Assembly: GCF_014898055.3 (NCBI RefSeq)
Contig: NW_023604295.1
Coordinates: forward strand, 96,177,591-96,241,590
DNA from: Talpa occidentalis
Taxonomy: Eukaryota; Chordata; Mammalia; Eulipotyphla; Talpidae
Direction: 5' to 3'
DNA: 64,000 nt
This document shows, in pieces, positions 48,801-61,205 of this stretch (the first letter of the stretch is position 1; the number at the start of each line of letters is the position of its first letter). The translations under genes and the position numbers were made by a program. Below the pieces are notes generated by a model that saw only the letters and a program-made list of their open reading frames with translations, searched no databases and was not told the DNA's origin.

Positions 48801-51800
48801 TTTTGTGCTTGTGGGGGTGGAATCCTGGACAAAGGCTGCTGACCTCCTGCCCGGTTCTGCCATGCCTCCCCCTGCACCACCCACAGACAGCCCCACATTT
48901 GCAGTGGCTTCTCACCGGGTTCCTGATACACAAAGCCCATGTGCTGAGGTCACTCTTATAATCCTATGTTCTCAGATATCTGAGTCCACGTGCACACTCC
49001 TCTTGTACACACGTTTCCTGCTCCCGTTTTCCACTATGTCTCCTCCCATGTTTCCATAGTTTTCCTTCCACCTCCCATTTTTCCAGTTTGAGGCCACTGC
49101 TGGAAAAAACTCCAATCTCTGGAGGGAGCCCAAATATGGTAGCACAGACCTCTGAGGCCACATGGAATTGTGAAAGTCATCTCTTCTGGGGTTTAGGAGA
49201 TGCAGGTAACTGGCAGAGCTGCCAAGCAAGACCATGTTAGGATGGAGGTGCAGTGGAGACACAGAGCTTTTGTACTGCAGAAATGCTACAAAAACTTTGG
49301 TCACACAAATGGATACAGAATGGTTTCCACAAAAGAAAACAGACTTGGAAAAAATGTTGGAGGGGATATTAAAGGAATGAAGTTCCAGCTAGCTTTTTAC
49401 CAATTTTACCCCAAAATAAGTATAATTAAAACTGAACAGAGGTTTCTGGGAGTAGTCATGTATCCAAATAGATCCCCTTGTCTGCCTGCTTTAGAGTGAA
49501 ATTATAGGGGGAGGGGCAAAGGGCAATTAAGAATCAATAAGGTATCTACATTTTAAAAAGTAAAATTCCCAAAACAAACCGAAACCCAGTACAGATGAAA
49601 ACCCACAATAAGCTGTTTAGAAAAATTATGCTTTAAATATACTGATCTAAAAACATCTAAAGAACAGGCTGTTCTGTGGAACAGCTCGAGTTTCTGCTTG
49701 TGCTTTCATTTTAGAAAACAAATGCCCATAGACTCCACAGTGGGAGGAGTTTCACACAGGGATTCAAATTCACAGAAAATGGCCACCCGGTTTTAGAAAT
49801 CTGAACACAACAAACAGGCCCTCAAGGGACCTTCTGGAATTCAGGGCACTTACCTTTCACAAGAGTAATTGTCTAGAGACAGATAGAACCTCCCCACCCC
49901 CAGTAACATAAATCATGGCCTCCAAAGTATTTGTTTTGCTCAACACCACGGTGACTAATCACCCGACTTTTATTATTTTCCCCGATGAAGAGAAAAATAG
50001 GATATTTTTAATGTAAGATAGCTGCTAGGATGGAGGTAAGACTCCCATTTAAATTTCATAGGAGGAAAAAGGCGCTCAGAAAGTATTTCCTAAAATAGAG
50101 ATAAGCGCAAATCATTTTATCAGAAACTCTTTATCACAAAATAGAAAGTCCTAAAATAGATCATTTTAACATGGCACAAAACTCGATTGATTTTCTGAAA
50201 AATGTCAAAACCAAGTAAGAATATGACATATACGATAGAACAGGGTAAAAAACTGACTTGGTAGTGTTTATTCATTTAGGGAAAATCGTGTATCCCAGGA
50301 AATATACGGTGCTTCTGTGCAAAAAGTCAACTTACAGTGTGCACTAAGGAAACGCCAGCATTACCAGTCCTTGACAAGAACAATTTTAAAGGTCAGGTTT
50401 TTTTTTTACCCTATTTAGCACAGCACTCAGGGTAGGCCAGTTCTCTAATGTCTGAGTAAAGCCCCATTTGGGGCTTCGTTGCTCTGGCGCGTCATTGCTT
50501 TTTCCATCTACCTCAGTGCCTTCTGCTCCCTTAAAGGAGTCTCCAGTCTGTCCCTGCCCTTAAAGCAAAGCGGAACTTGCGTCAGCCCCAGAGAAGGTCA
50601 GAACTCATGCCAGTACGGCTCAGCAACGGGCACCCAGGAAGTGGGGGTGATCTTGGCTACTATAACACAGTAAACTACTTCCACCCATGAGCATGAAAAT
50701 AAAACACTGACACTGTGAGAAATCTTGTTCTTTGAGTTCATGTTCGGGGTTACGAGACCAGAATGAATAAGCTATAAGCAGGGATGGACCTGAATGCTGA
50801 GTAAATTTTAAAAAAGGGAAATCCTCACTTTGCTCTAGGAACAAATCAATGTTCTAGTAGAACTAAACTGAAATCTCCATGCCTATGTGAAAATGCATAT
50901 GTTTAGGGAGCCTGTGATTCTGAACATGAGTCTCTTCTGCTTGGCAAGATAATAAATTCAGCTTTGCTTTCACTGCATCAGGGTCTTATTATCTAATTGT
51001 AATCAACTCTACAAATAGTCAGAAGTTGTTCTAACACACAGACAGGAAGAATAACACAAACAAAACAGAGCCTGGAAACAATATCCAAACCACGATGTAG
51101 GAAATGACAGCTCAAATCTTGTCTATTAAACAGGCCTGTCTTCATGGTTACTGAACTAAGCCCAGGATGCCCCTGTAGGACTTAAAGCCACTGCATTTCT
51201 AATGAAAGTGCACCCTAAAATGAAGACATGCATGGTGGTGGCCAACAAAATGGGAGTACAAGCTGGGTATTCCTCTTTAGACACCTTAAGAAAAGGTTTG
51301 ATGCCTCTCAAAATTACTGTATAACTTCATGTTAATTTAAATAACAGGAAAAGGCTTTAAAATACAGCAGTTTTCTGCCTCTCCCAATTAATAAAAAAGT
51401 CTTCTTGACTACCCTAACTGGCAAAAATCCAAGTGCTCGGTTGGGCCTGCAGTTAACATCATGGTGTCCTCCTGCATGTCAGTCACAAGTCCAGCAGTCC
51501 CTGAGATAGCTCTCTCCCACAGAACAGCTTCAGCCCTTCTTTTGAGCTTTGCTTGTTGAATCCCACCTCCTGCTCTCCTCACAACCTGCCTTAAGGTAGG
51601 GCCTACTTGTTTCAGCACAGAGCTAGTACACTGCATTCTCTTTCCTAGTTTGCCCCTAACTGGGTGACCCTGAATTAGTCCTGTGATTTCCCTGGACTCC
51701 CATCTCCTAGCCTGAATGTGAAAATATTGGGTTAGTTTATTTCTAAAGTTCTTTCTCAACATCAAATTCAAAAACCAAGATTTCCTCTCTCCCTCCCATT

Positions 51801-52077
51801 TTGTCACCTTCTGATTGAGTCCCAGGTAGTCTTAATCTTCCCATAAAAGTCCTCACATTCTCCAGAGCTATATCCATGGACTTTCCTAAAAAATGTATCG
51901 GGTAAAGACAAAACCTGAAGCCTGGTTACTACTAGCATATCTATGAGGACAGTCATAGAGCTTTGAAATTGAGAATACAGGAAACCTCTAACATGAAGTT
52001 AACCTCTGCCCCTCTTTCCATCTGCCTGTCCCAGCAACTCTGCTCTTCTGCTGGAGAGGAAACAGAATTGCTGTACC
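45871..52077. other. Intron sequence, largely unrecognised
   Basis: No exon is proven. Content seen: a 17-base tandem duplication at 46029-46062, a MIR-like minus fragment near 47060-47130 (TACATGCCAGGCCTGTGCTA), and donor-like minus-strand sites near 47000 and 49853 without convincing partners. No young SINE or L1 is present. Confidence 0.4.
46029..46062. repeat. 17-bp tandem duplication
   Basis: GTGATCCTAGGCCACTC occurs twice head-to-tail at 46029-46045 and 46046-46062. Confidence 0.92.
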
Positions 52078-52240
52078 TTAGAGCTGGAGGGAACCTTAGT
52101 CATCACCGAGCCAAATCTTCTCTGATTACATGTGAGGAAACCAAGCCAGCAAAGTTCCTTGACCTTCTTCCCCAAGGTTGCACAGTGGGTCATGGGGAAC
52201 AAGTTCCAGGCCTACTGTTTGGTTGTTCGCTGTATGGTCT
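52078..52240. mobile_element. Ancient MIR-like SINE fossil
   Basis: TTAGAGCTGGAGGGAACCTT, ATGTGAGGAAACCAAGCC and CCCCAAGGTTGCACAGTGGG follow the order of an ancient mammalian SINE. The exact family is not assigned. Confidence 0.5.
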
Positions 52241-52769
52241 TTTTATCTACCTAGCCCCCCAACATTCCCCCAGGCTTCCTTTGTGGGGCTCTGGGGTCTT
52301 TCCCTCACCTACTGCAAACTCCCTCAGGGCATCAGAAGGTATCTACAAATATTTACTGAGCACCTTCTGAGCAATCCCCCAAGGAATGCTTAAACTTCAA
52401 CTGGTATAGTTACTCAGGGAACATTTAGCCCAGCACAGGGACAGTGACAACTCTAGTAAAACACACACTGACTGCTCAGTGCACACATCCATTGGTGTTT
52501 TCACTCTAAAAGCCTGCAGCAGCACCTGGATGGCAGATATGACTGAGTGGGGGAGCTAGGATCCCAGGAGTTGGGGGTGTGTCTGGATCTGGTAGCCAGC
52601 ACATGGATGATATCTGTTGAACAAATTACTTCTGCATGTTACTTCTGCTCCCCTTGTTTCTTGTCCAAAATTCTGAGGCTACAGTGATATTAAGGAGAAG
52701 AGAGTAAGTCTTGAAGCTAACTTCAGGAACAATGATCCATTTCATGCTTTCAGTATGTAGCTGGGGAAA

Positions 52770-52960
52770 CAACATGGGGTGTGGAGAGAAGAAGCCTGAG
52801 GTCAGACAGATCCCAGGGTGTGAAAATCTCATTTTTACATCAGCCACAGTACTGAGTTTCTCTGCTTCAATTTCCACCACACCAGGTTATTTTGAGGTTC
52901 TAATGAGATGACTGAGATAATGCACATGCACATAAGGTACAGAATTCACTCTGTGAGAGT
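52770..52960 (+). mobile_element. MIR SINE fossil
   Basis: It reads GAGTTTCTCTGCTTCAATTT, then AGGTTATTTTGAGGTTCTAA and ATGAGATGACTGAGATAATG, the MIR core and 3' half. Confidence 0.65.
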
Positions 52961-53944
52961 CAGTTCTGTCTTCTCCCCTCAGGGGTTATGGGTATAAACA
53001 GAAATTATGTTTTTAGGCAAGGCTCCAGGTGATTAGCAACCTCCTCCCAAAGAAGCAAACCATCAATGGAATGTCAACAATGTTATAAAAATGACTCATG
53101 ATGGTCTTAATAAATATATTCCCGTTAAGTCATCCAATTTTAAAATTATGTTCTGGGATCATAATTCACAAGGCAAATATGTTTGATATTCTCTACACAT
53201 AGCACAGACATCAAACATGTATGTCTATCTCAGTTCTTTTTGTAAGCAGAGGAGAGAGCTAGGATTAGAGCGAGGAAAAAAGGATAAATTAGTTTTTCAT
53301 TTACAAAATGAGGTTGGGATAGGTGAACAATATGAACTAGCCTAAAAATGATATAACTCTAAGATGCAAACAACAGGGGAAATATAATTCTGTTTCCTCT
53401 CCAACAGAAAAGCAGAGCTGTTGGGACAAGCCAATGGGAAGCGGAGCAGAGGTTAAATGAACCACATGCTGAGGTCTTCCGGGATCCCAATTTCAAAGCT
53501 CTTTGTTTATCAACCAGAAGTCAGATGCATCAAAACATTTTAATGGCACGACTGTGCAACACTGTACTATTAAATATATTATTGACAACAACATTTAAAA
53601 TATAGGATGGTTTTACAAACTTGGGCATAGTGACAGGGTGTCACCACTTACTCCACTAGAAAAACAAGCTGATTTGCGAACTGCACATCGCCTGGTTACT
53701 GCTACAGATATACAGCAGATGGACATAGTGGGAAGCAATAATACCGCCATTCCTTGACTCTCTGGGATTCACTTGTTTTTTACCTTATAACAAACACGAG
53801 CCACAAACTTTACTAACACAAATATGAAACTATTAAGCATAAACATGTCTCTGAAACTGAATTTGAAATCAGCATATCAAGTCTCAGAATTATCCCTTCT
53901 TCTCTTTCTAAAAATTGGCATTTGTTAATCTGCCTCTCATAGAA

Positions 53945-54060
53945 GTGCTTGTTTAAGATGAAGATTCCCAGGTGTCCCACCCCAAATCTACTGAAATAGA
54001 ATTTCTGGGCCAGGGGCCTGAGAACCTACATTTTAATAGATTCCCCAGGTGGATTCTTTT
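53945..54060 (+). mobile_element. MER5A-like hAT MITE fossil
   Basis: AAGATTCCCAGGTGTCCCAC, AAATAGAATTTCTGGGCCAG and CCTGAGAACCTACATTTTAA are the MER5A inner blocks. Confidence 0.65.
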
Positions 54061-54354
54061 TATTTATTTATTTTTGGGCAGGGAGCTTATTATCAGATAA
54101 GGAGAAGGACAGGAAAAGCTCTCTGAACAGAAGGGGGTCCTGAGCAGGTAGCCTCTCAGATACATTCTTACGCATACATTGCCAAGCAATTTATGGTATG
54201 CTCCTCTCTTAATAAAATTAACACCTTAAAATGAGTTGCAAAAATAAGGCTTTGTATATATATATAGATGCACACACTATGTAGAAATTTACATATCTAT
54301 ACAAGGTTGCAAGGGGAAGGGACTAAACATATATTGCCTACTATTTTATAGGTC

Positions 54355-54515
54355 CCAATCCAATTATAATTACTCAATCTTCAAACTAATTTTATTTGAG
54401 TTATGAATGGAAAAAGTTGGAAAGAGGGTAACTTTTCTGAAGTCACAAGCCTGGAGAATGGCCCAGTGAGGTTGTGAAACTAGATTGATCTGACCCCAGT
54501 CTTTTCATTCCATTG
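54355..54515 (-). mobile_element. MIR SINE fossil
   Basis: On plus it reads GAAGTCACAAGCCTGGAGAA, then AGATTGATCTGACCCCAGTC, the reverse complement of the MIR 5' half. Confidence 0.5.
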
Positions 54516-54929
54516 TACTTAGTTCACATGCCCATGAAAATACACACATAGGCATGCGTGTGCGTGCACATGCACACACACACCCACACACACAAACTCA
54601 AGTCATATAATAGCTATATGGTAAAAGCAAAATAATTAGGTATTTTTAGAAACGTGAAGCAAGAACAATTTAGTTTTTAAAGAACTCATTCTTCAATGGA
54701 TATTCTTTGGTTGGTCTGCTGAGAACAGAATGAAGGGTATGACTACTATCAAAACCACATTTAACAGTCTGAATTTTAGAAATCAGAAGTGTGTTGGGGG
54801 CTCGCTAGGGTCAAATTTAAAAGTGATTCTTGGTATGTGCAAGCTACTAAGTTTTGCAAATGAAACCATTTAATATTCATCCTACAAGTGGTATTATCTT
54901 ACAAAGAAAAACTCCAACAAATGTGTGAT

Positions 54930-56075
54930 CTCGCACTTGTCAATCCAATGGCCTTCCTGGGCCTCAGCCCTCCCATCTGACACTCTAAGCTCCTTCTACT
55001 GGGAAACCCCCTGCTGCTGGCTTCTGGAATCAAGTTCCCTTGTGGTTCGTCTTTGCTCTCTTGCCAGATTTCTTGTTAGGACCTTCCAAGACCCTTTTCT
55101 GTTTCTTATAAAGCTCTACCCTCAACATTTGCCTCGCTACATGCTCTCTCTGCAAAATTTCTTCTTCTACCTCTTCACTTTTTCTTATACCTGAATGATG
55201 CCCAAACTGGCCTAGACCTGGCATTCTTCTGGAGCACAAAGTCCCCTCTGTCTGGGGGACATCATAGAACAACACTTCAAATCTGGCACCTCTAAATTAC
55301 TGCTCCTCATTTCCTTTCAAGTCTCCTACACAGGAACCACTGCTCTGGAAACCTGAGTTAGCCTTAGCTGATCTTTCCCTGATCGTTCCCTATGGGGATG
55401 TCAGGTTGTGTCATCTCTTTCCTTTGCTTCTGTCCCTTTTCCATTTTACCATCACCATTTCAGGCCTTTCCCTCCCTTTTCCTTGCTGGACTGTGGTGGT
55501 CTTCTAAGGGTGGCCCTGTCTGGTTTCTGCTCTACTTTTCTCCTAATCTCCCTTAACTCCTATGCATACCCACGACACCCCCCTGTTCAAGTATCTCCAC
55601 TGACTCCTATTGGTCATTCAGAGTTCCTAGCTTGGCAGTGAAGACAATTCATTTGGCCCCAAATGTTCTCCAGATTTACTTCCCACTCAATGTCTATATA
55701 GACCAGTTCTAACTGGATTGGACTCACAAACTTTTCCTGAATATACTCCAGATTTTCTCTTTCCCCCCTCTATTTCTCCTATCTCAAATGTCTTCTCCCC
55801 TCTCTTCTATTGAAATTCCATATCGAACAAGGTCTTGCTTAAATGTTTTTTCTCAAGAAAGAAATCCCTTTACTTCTAAAGGTAAAAGGATTCTTCCTCG
55901 TCAAAGTACTATAATATATTTTTGGCATTTACCACATGATTATTTCTGCATATTTTATTTCCTCACCTATATAAACAGGTCTGAGAGGGAAGGGGTCACA
56001 TCTTTTTTTGGTGAATCCTCCATTCTCTCTAGCACAATGTCATATTCCTGTAGGTATTCAATAAATATTTGCTAT
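54930..56075 (+). mobile_element. L2 LINE fossil, plus strand
   Basis: L2 ORF2-end text is visible near 55190-55300 (CTGAATGATGCCCAAACTGG). The 3' UTR pattern follows, ending TGTAGGTATTCAATAAATAT near 56051. Open frames within are fragments. Confidence 0.7.
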
Positions 56076-57939
56076 TTATAGAACTCCTACAAGTTTACAA
56101 AGCACGTTCACATGTCTGCTCTATTTGGAGCTTACATTTATGACAAATAGCATTTAAGACTTAGAATCTGATTTCTGTTGCTTAACGCAATTATTAGAAC
56201 TTCTCTAACTTTGTACCTTGTAAATTAACATATCTCTTACACTGCTTTTCTTTTGAACACTCACTGTCCTCTATGGCTTATGGAGCTAAATGAAGAGAGC
56301 ATTTTGAGTCAAACAAAGCCGCCATGCCATGCCAAACTGCTTTTTTCTTGCTTATAGGTTGAGTGTAGAAACAAAAGGCCTGTATGCATAGGTAATGGCA
56401 AAATAAAAATTTTAAAGAGAAGAAATTCCCTTCTGAAGACTTTAAGATTAAAAAAAGATTTTTCTACATACCCAGTTGGAATTCTACTTATGAGTCAATT
56501 CCCAATATTATTGGAACTGAGAGCATGTTAACAATAGAAAAGTTTTTAACAGCTGAACAAATGAATCCTTGCTAAAAGACTGAACATGACTAACATGATA
56601 AAAACCAAAATAATCTGTTTGGTTCTTTACATCCAAGGGCCTTGTAGGTGTTCAGTAATATTTGTTGAACGAGAAAAGAAATGAATGAATCTAGAGAAGG
56701 CCTTATTATTGCTTCTAAATTGAAAGTATAAGCTTTCATTGATGGATAGAAGTATAAGTTAAATTGGGGAAAAAAAAGAAAAAATTCATTAAAGATCAAG
56801 AACTTGGATACATCGGCTACTTGGGTCTCTTCCTGTGACAGGTCCCATTCTGACTGATGGAGAAGCAGATGAAGGAGAGAGGGGTGAATATCAGGCAACT
56901 GACCAGGCCACTTCTGAATTGAAATTGCAGCTTTTCAAGGGTAAGTACTTTGCCATGAACTCTGTGTTCCTAGCACTGTGCTCTGCATGCAGAATGTGCA
57001 ATGTGGTGAGACACAAAGCTGCCCCTGGCCCCTCTGTATTTTCAGATTTCAATCCTTCACATCTATTCTTCCTTACCTCCCAGGGGTGCTGCAATTACAT
57101 AAAAATACAGTACTTAAAATCCTTAACACGCTGCCTTGCACACACACACAAAAGTGCTTGATAAATGGTAGTTGTTATTATCACTGTCTGAAATTACGTA
57201 TATACCTCAATGGTAGACTAGTGTGCTGGGCTGTGAGTACTTGTTTGCACAAACTGCAAGTACATGGGGTGGGCTCATCACACTTGTAAACTCAGTACCT
57301 CGCTTAGTGCTCGTCCCACGGTGAGCCTGAAGTTGGCCACATGACTGAGTAATTGAGATTCAAGTTCCAGTCCTGCCTCTACCCCTGCCCACTAGGTCGC
57401 CCAAAGAGTCATTCAGACTCTCTGGATCTCAGTGACACCTGTGGGCTCTTCCAGCCCAGAGGAGCTAAAGATCTAGGAAGAAACTTATACGAGCTCCGGC
57501 GACAGAAAACTGGCAGACTAAAAAGAGAAACCAATTGTCCCGAAGTTCTGCTCACTCAGTCCCTCCTTCATTATAGGGGCTTCCTTATCATGTCTCCTTA
57601 ATAGCAGTTCATTTAAATGTCACTGTCACTTTGTCATCCCCAAACCTGGTGGGTTGCTAGCACAAATCATGTGCCTCTTGGCTCAGTCCCTCAGAAAAGC
57701 CACTTTCTATTTCATGTAGACTACGGAGAGACACACATTTAGTTACCTCAGTTAGAACAGAACAGCCTTAACAGAGTTAGTTTTTCGTGCTTTGGAAGAA
57801 ATCACTTGGAAATTCTTGGTTCTGAGTCCTCCATCTCCTCCACATCAAGATCTAGGAAAAAAAAAAAAAGAAAAGAAAAGAAAGAGCTGTGTCTCATGAC
57901 TAGCTGCCAGGATTTGATGTTTTAGCAACAATAGTAGAT
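56076..57939. other. Intron sequence with L2 and MIR tails
   Basis: A short L2 3' tail is at about 56620-56695 (GGTGTTCAGTAATATTTGTT). A MIR 3' tail is at about 57105-57180 (GTGCTTGATAAATGGTAGTT). An A-rich AAAAG tract is at 57857-57887. No exon is supported. Confidence 0.45.
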
Positions 57940-58165
57940 GCAATTAGCAAGCGTATGGAACATCTACTCTAAGTTGAGCACTGAGCAAAATGCCACGGGT
58001 GACCTCCTGTCCTCTTCATAATACCCCTCAGGTGCAGAAGACATTCCCCCATTTTACAGCTACACAGAAAGAGGCTCTGAGAGGTCATGGCAACTGTTCA
58101 AGGTCACACAGCTAGTATATGTTAGAGCTAGGATGTAAACACAGGTTCAACTGACTCCAAAGCCC
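57940..58165 (-). mobile_element. MIR SINE fossil, nearly full length
   Basis: On plus it reads CCCCCATTTTACAGCTACAC, AAGGTCACACAGCTAGTATA and ACACAGGTTCAACTGACTCC, the reverse complement of MIR. Confidence 0.85.
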
Positions 58166-58633
58166 CAATTATTAATCTGTAAATCTGCGTCTTTAAAATT
58201 TATGGCCATGACCCACTGTAATTGCATTATACATACTGAGACCCCCAAATCTCAAAACAAGGCTTACTCTTGCTATGCAAAATGCACTGATATTTTCTGC
58301 TCTATTCTTTTCTATATTGCATCATATATCTTTAAGAAAAAGTTATGGTAGCAACCCACTAAACTGATTCTACAATGTTCTAATGGGTCTCTACTCTTGT
58401 TGGGAAAACACTACACTTAGATATAGTACTTCACTAGAAGTTTCTCTGAAACCACAGACGAAATCCTCCTGTGCACTTTAATCATGAAAACCTGACCAAA
58501 CAGTTGAGCATCATAATTAGAAGAAAAGTCTTAACCTTTAAAATATGTATAAGGCACCCGAATACCTATCATCAACAATACCTTTATGGGATAACCAATT
58601 ATGGCTAAAGTCCAGAATGGAATAATCACTTAC

Positions 58634-58703
58634 CTACAGCAGAACTGGAGTTATAAAGTGGAACCACGGACAGCCTAAAATCTCAGGTGTTTTATTACCT
58701 ACC
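58634..58703 (-). other. ZBTB38: Candidate small non-coding ZBTB38 exon
   Basis: On the minus strand a CCACTTCTTTGCAG acceptor at 58704 precedes 70 bases ending in TAG followed by a strong GTAAGTG donor at 58633. It lies a few hundred bases downstream of the CpG island in the gene direction. Splice-site strength alone is the evidence, so this could be a cryptic pair. Confidence 0.25.
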
Positions 58704-59337
58704 CTGCAAAGAAGTGGCTAACAGAGGGCGGTTGTGTTGTACCAACAGAGCAGACCTAACTACTGCAGAAGTAGGAGGCTGAGATTGCAAACCCCCGGGG
58801 GCAGGGCCCTGCCTTTGCACGTCCCATTCAATTCCAAGGGCTTGGTGCAGAACCAAGGAAATCATCAGGTTCCGGAAGGGTCAGGACTGGGGTCCAAGTC
58901 ACTATCTTGGGGAGGGGACGCACCGGTGTCACGCAGTTCCGAAGCCCGCTAGACCTGAGCCCGCACGGCCCGAGCCCTCGGGTGCGCATTTCTCCCCAGC
59001 CACCCCCCCGCCCCGCCCCCGCCCTCGCCCTCGCCCTCCAGCACAGCCGGGTTCCCGGATCACTAGATGCGACGCAACCTGCCCCGACGCTGCAGTCGAA
59101 CGCCCCCTGCCCCGCCAGGCCCGGGCCCCGCAGTCGGGGCACCTGCGGGCGCAGGGTTCCTGCAGCAGCTCGGCTTTCCAGCGCCAGCGGAGCTCACAGC
59201 GCTGCGCGAATGTTCCAGCCAGGTTTCCAGGCTCCCTCCTGGAGAGAGGGGTCAGGCTGGCGGCGCCCCGGGCTCTGCACCCGCAGGCCGTGCCTCGCCC
59301 ACCCAGCCCCGCACACAGACCCTGCGAACGCACTTAC

Positions 59338-59340
59338 GGG
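59338..59340 (-). other. ZBTB38: Candidate 5' UTR splice donor (GTAAGTG)
   Basis: On the minus strand an exon would end at 59338 with the intron starting GTAAGTG at 59337, a strong donor. It suits a first untranslated exon in the CpG island. Confidence 0.4.
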
Positions 59341-59635
59341 GTTCGACTCCGGCGCCAGTGCGTTCCCCCGGGGGTCCATGGCGCTTCCGGACCCGCGAGT
59401 CCGGCCGCTGCGCCGCACAGCACCGCCCAGAAAATGGACGCCGGCGGCTCGGCTCTGCCGGCCTGGCCCGCCCCCGGCGCGGGGCAGAGGACGCGGCCCG
59501 TCCGAAAGAGGTCGGCCGACCCCCAGCTCGCTGCCCCGGACGCTGGGGACCACGCCGCGCCCAGGACCAGGCCTCGGGAAGGCAGCGGCCGGACCCGGGG
59601 TGGGGGTGGGGGGCGCGCAAGGCCCCAGACCCTAC

Positions 59636-59639
59636 CTGG
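59636..59639 (-). other. ZBTB38: Candidate 5' UTR splice donor (CAG/GTAGGG)
   Basis: On the minus strand CCAG ends at 59636 and is followed by GTAGGG. It is weaker than the donor at 59338 but lies in the same island, and could be an alternative first-exon boundary. Confidence 0.3.
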
Positions 59640-59720
59640 ATGCGACGGGGGTGGGGGCGGGGAACCCACGACGGCCCCGCCAGGCCCCAAACCCCACTGA
59701 GAGGGCAGTGGCCTCCGCTT

Positions 59721-60949
59721 TCACCTTCTCCCAGGAGAACAGAATTCGGAACCTGCAGGAAGACCAACCCAGTTAGGGGTCTACAGAGCCTACAGAGTAA
59801 CGAACAGCAAGGCCGGGCCCCAAAAGGGCCCCTGGGTTTCAGATCCAGATTCCAGACAGTTTCCAAACCCTGCACATTCGAGGGAGGGGAGGCAGCGTTC
59901 AGAGAAAGTAAAGCAGTTTTAACTGAATCAAATTCTTAGCAATGGGGTGTCACCTGCGCTTTCCCATGCCTGTCAGCAGCGGCCTAGACTGATTTTCTGA
60001 ACATGTTATAAAAGCTATTTTATGCAAAATACCTAGTCCTCCTTTTTTAAATGAAGAACACGGCCTGCTAGGATCTATCTTCCAAGAATCATTGAAAAAG
60101 TATTTACTGTGTCCTGCCACAAACTCGCTGTATGGCTCTAACAGAGCCTAGTGCACTAACACAAAGCTTTTGTCTGCTTGTTTTAAAAATAGAAGTTCTC
60201 TGTGTTTTGATAGTATGAGTCTTATATTAAAATTTACTTCAGAAAAGATTCACTCCCGGGCTATAATGTAGAAGGGTTAAAAAGTCTGTCTTTGACTTAC
60301 ATCCTGTTTTTAGCCTGCGATACAGTGTTTGCAATCCTGCTCCCCAGTTCCTGACTTTTTAAAATGTGATTAATTTCAATGAATAAAGTAGATTGCAACA
60401 TTAAACACAAAATCAGTAAAACATTTTAAATAATCCAGGAAAAATATATTGACTTGAAATCACATTAAAGAATCATGTGATTTCAAAATCAAGGCAGGGT
60501 TTTGAAGGCTGGCAGGTTGGTGACATGCAGGCGCATGTCCACTAGCAGTTCCCAACTGCATCAAAGCCAAAACAGCCTTTATTCTTTCTCCATAGGCCAC
60601 ATGTTTAGAAAGATCTATCCCACTAAATTGCATTTATTAACTAATGACTCATCTTCCCACTTAAAAAAACAACAGCCTGCATGTTTTTGTATATGTAACT
60701 GCCAATCGGAGGGTCTTACAAAAACTGAGCTAACCCATCATTAAATATGGATTCCAACCTAAAGAAATTTGTGGTCTAACTTCAAGTTTATGTGTTTTTA
60801 CTGGGGCTTTTAGAAACTGAAAATCACTTGGAGACTTTTCAAGAAAATTGAGGCACATGGATTAGGAGGCCTGGTCAGAAGGTGCCAGAATGAGGCAGTG
60901 CTCGCTCTCTGTGCTTCCCTGAGAGTGGGAAGGGGGAGGTGGCAGAGCA
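59721..60949. other. Upstream of CpG island, nothing recognised
   Basis: The sequence returns to AT-rich unique-looking text. No gene is supported. Confidence 0.5.
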
Positions 60950-61205
60950 AGGCAATTTGGTCTTGGGACTCTGCCTGCCTGGGTATAAAGCCCAGCTTTG
61001 TCACTTGGAAGGCCACTCACTGTGTAACTGTAAGCAAGTAATTTAACCTCCGTGAGCTTGGGCTTCCTCATCTCCCTAAAATGGGGCTAATTTTTACCGT
61101 AAACATTTTGATAATGAAGTGGATAATAGAGATGAAGCGCCTACAGTAGTGACTAGTACACCGTAAGAATTCTGTAAGTGTAAGCTGTTGTGGCTGTTAG
61201 TGTTA
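60950..61205 (+). mobile_element. MIR SINE fossil, near full length
   Basis: It reads TGTGTAACTGTAAGCAAGTA, TTCCTCATCTCCCTAAAATG, a decayed core, then TAAGAATTCTGTAAGTGTAA, the order of MIR. Confidence 0.8.

Larger units (their letters stand above)
52961..54929. other. Intron sequence with old repeats only
   Basis: It holds a MER5A-like copy at about 53945-54060, a minus MIR at about 54355-54515, TA- and CA-rich simple repeats near 54250 and 54575, and no exon that I can support. Confidence 0.45.
25304..59720 (-). other. ZBTB38: Presumed 5' non-coding part and introns of ZBTB38
   Basis: The only strong promoter-like sequence upstream of the coding exon is the CpG island near 59 kb, and donor-like sites on the same strand occur there. 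The interval between is therefore read as intron with possible small untranslated exons. No other protein-coding gene is recognisable here. The human gene has several alternative 5' exons, so more may be hidden. Confidence 0.45.
58900..59720 (-). promoter_or_regulatory. ZBTB38: CpG island, candidate ZBTB38 promoter
   Basis: CpG density and GC content rise sharply here against an AT-rich background. GC boxes (CCCCGCCCC near 59009-59030) are present. An ETS-type CCGGAAGCGC on the minus strand lies at about 59381-59390, and a plus-strand CCGGAAG is at about 58873. Minus-strand donor-like CAG/GTAGGG (exon end 59636) and CCC/GTAAGTG (exon end 59338) point transcription toward the coding exon. The long open frames across the island are GC-driven and not genes. 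Bidirectional transcription is possible. Confidence 0.6.

Noticed and set aside
58907..59939. 289- and 290-residue open frames on plus across the CpG island
   Set aside because: GC-rich sequence has few stop codons. The peptides are Pro/Arg/Gly-rich without domains, and the overlapping frames on both strands are equally open.
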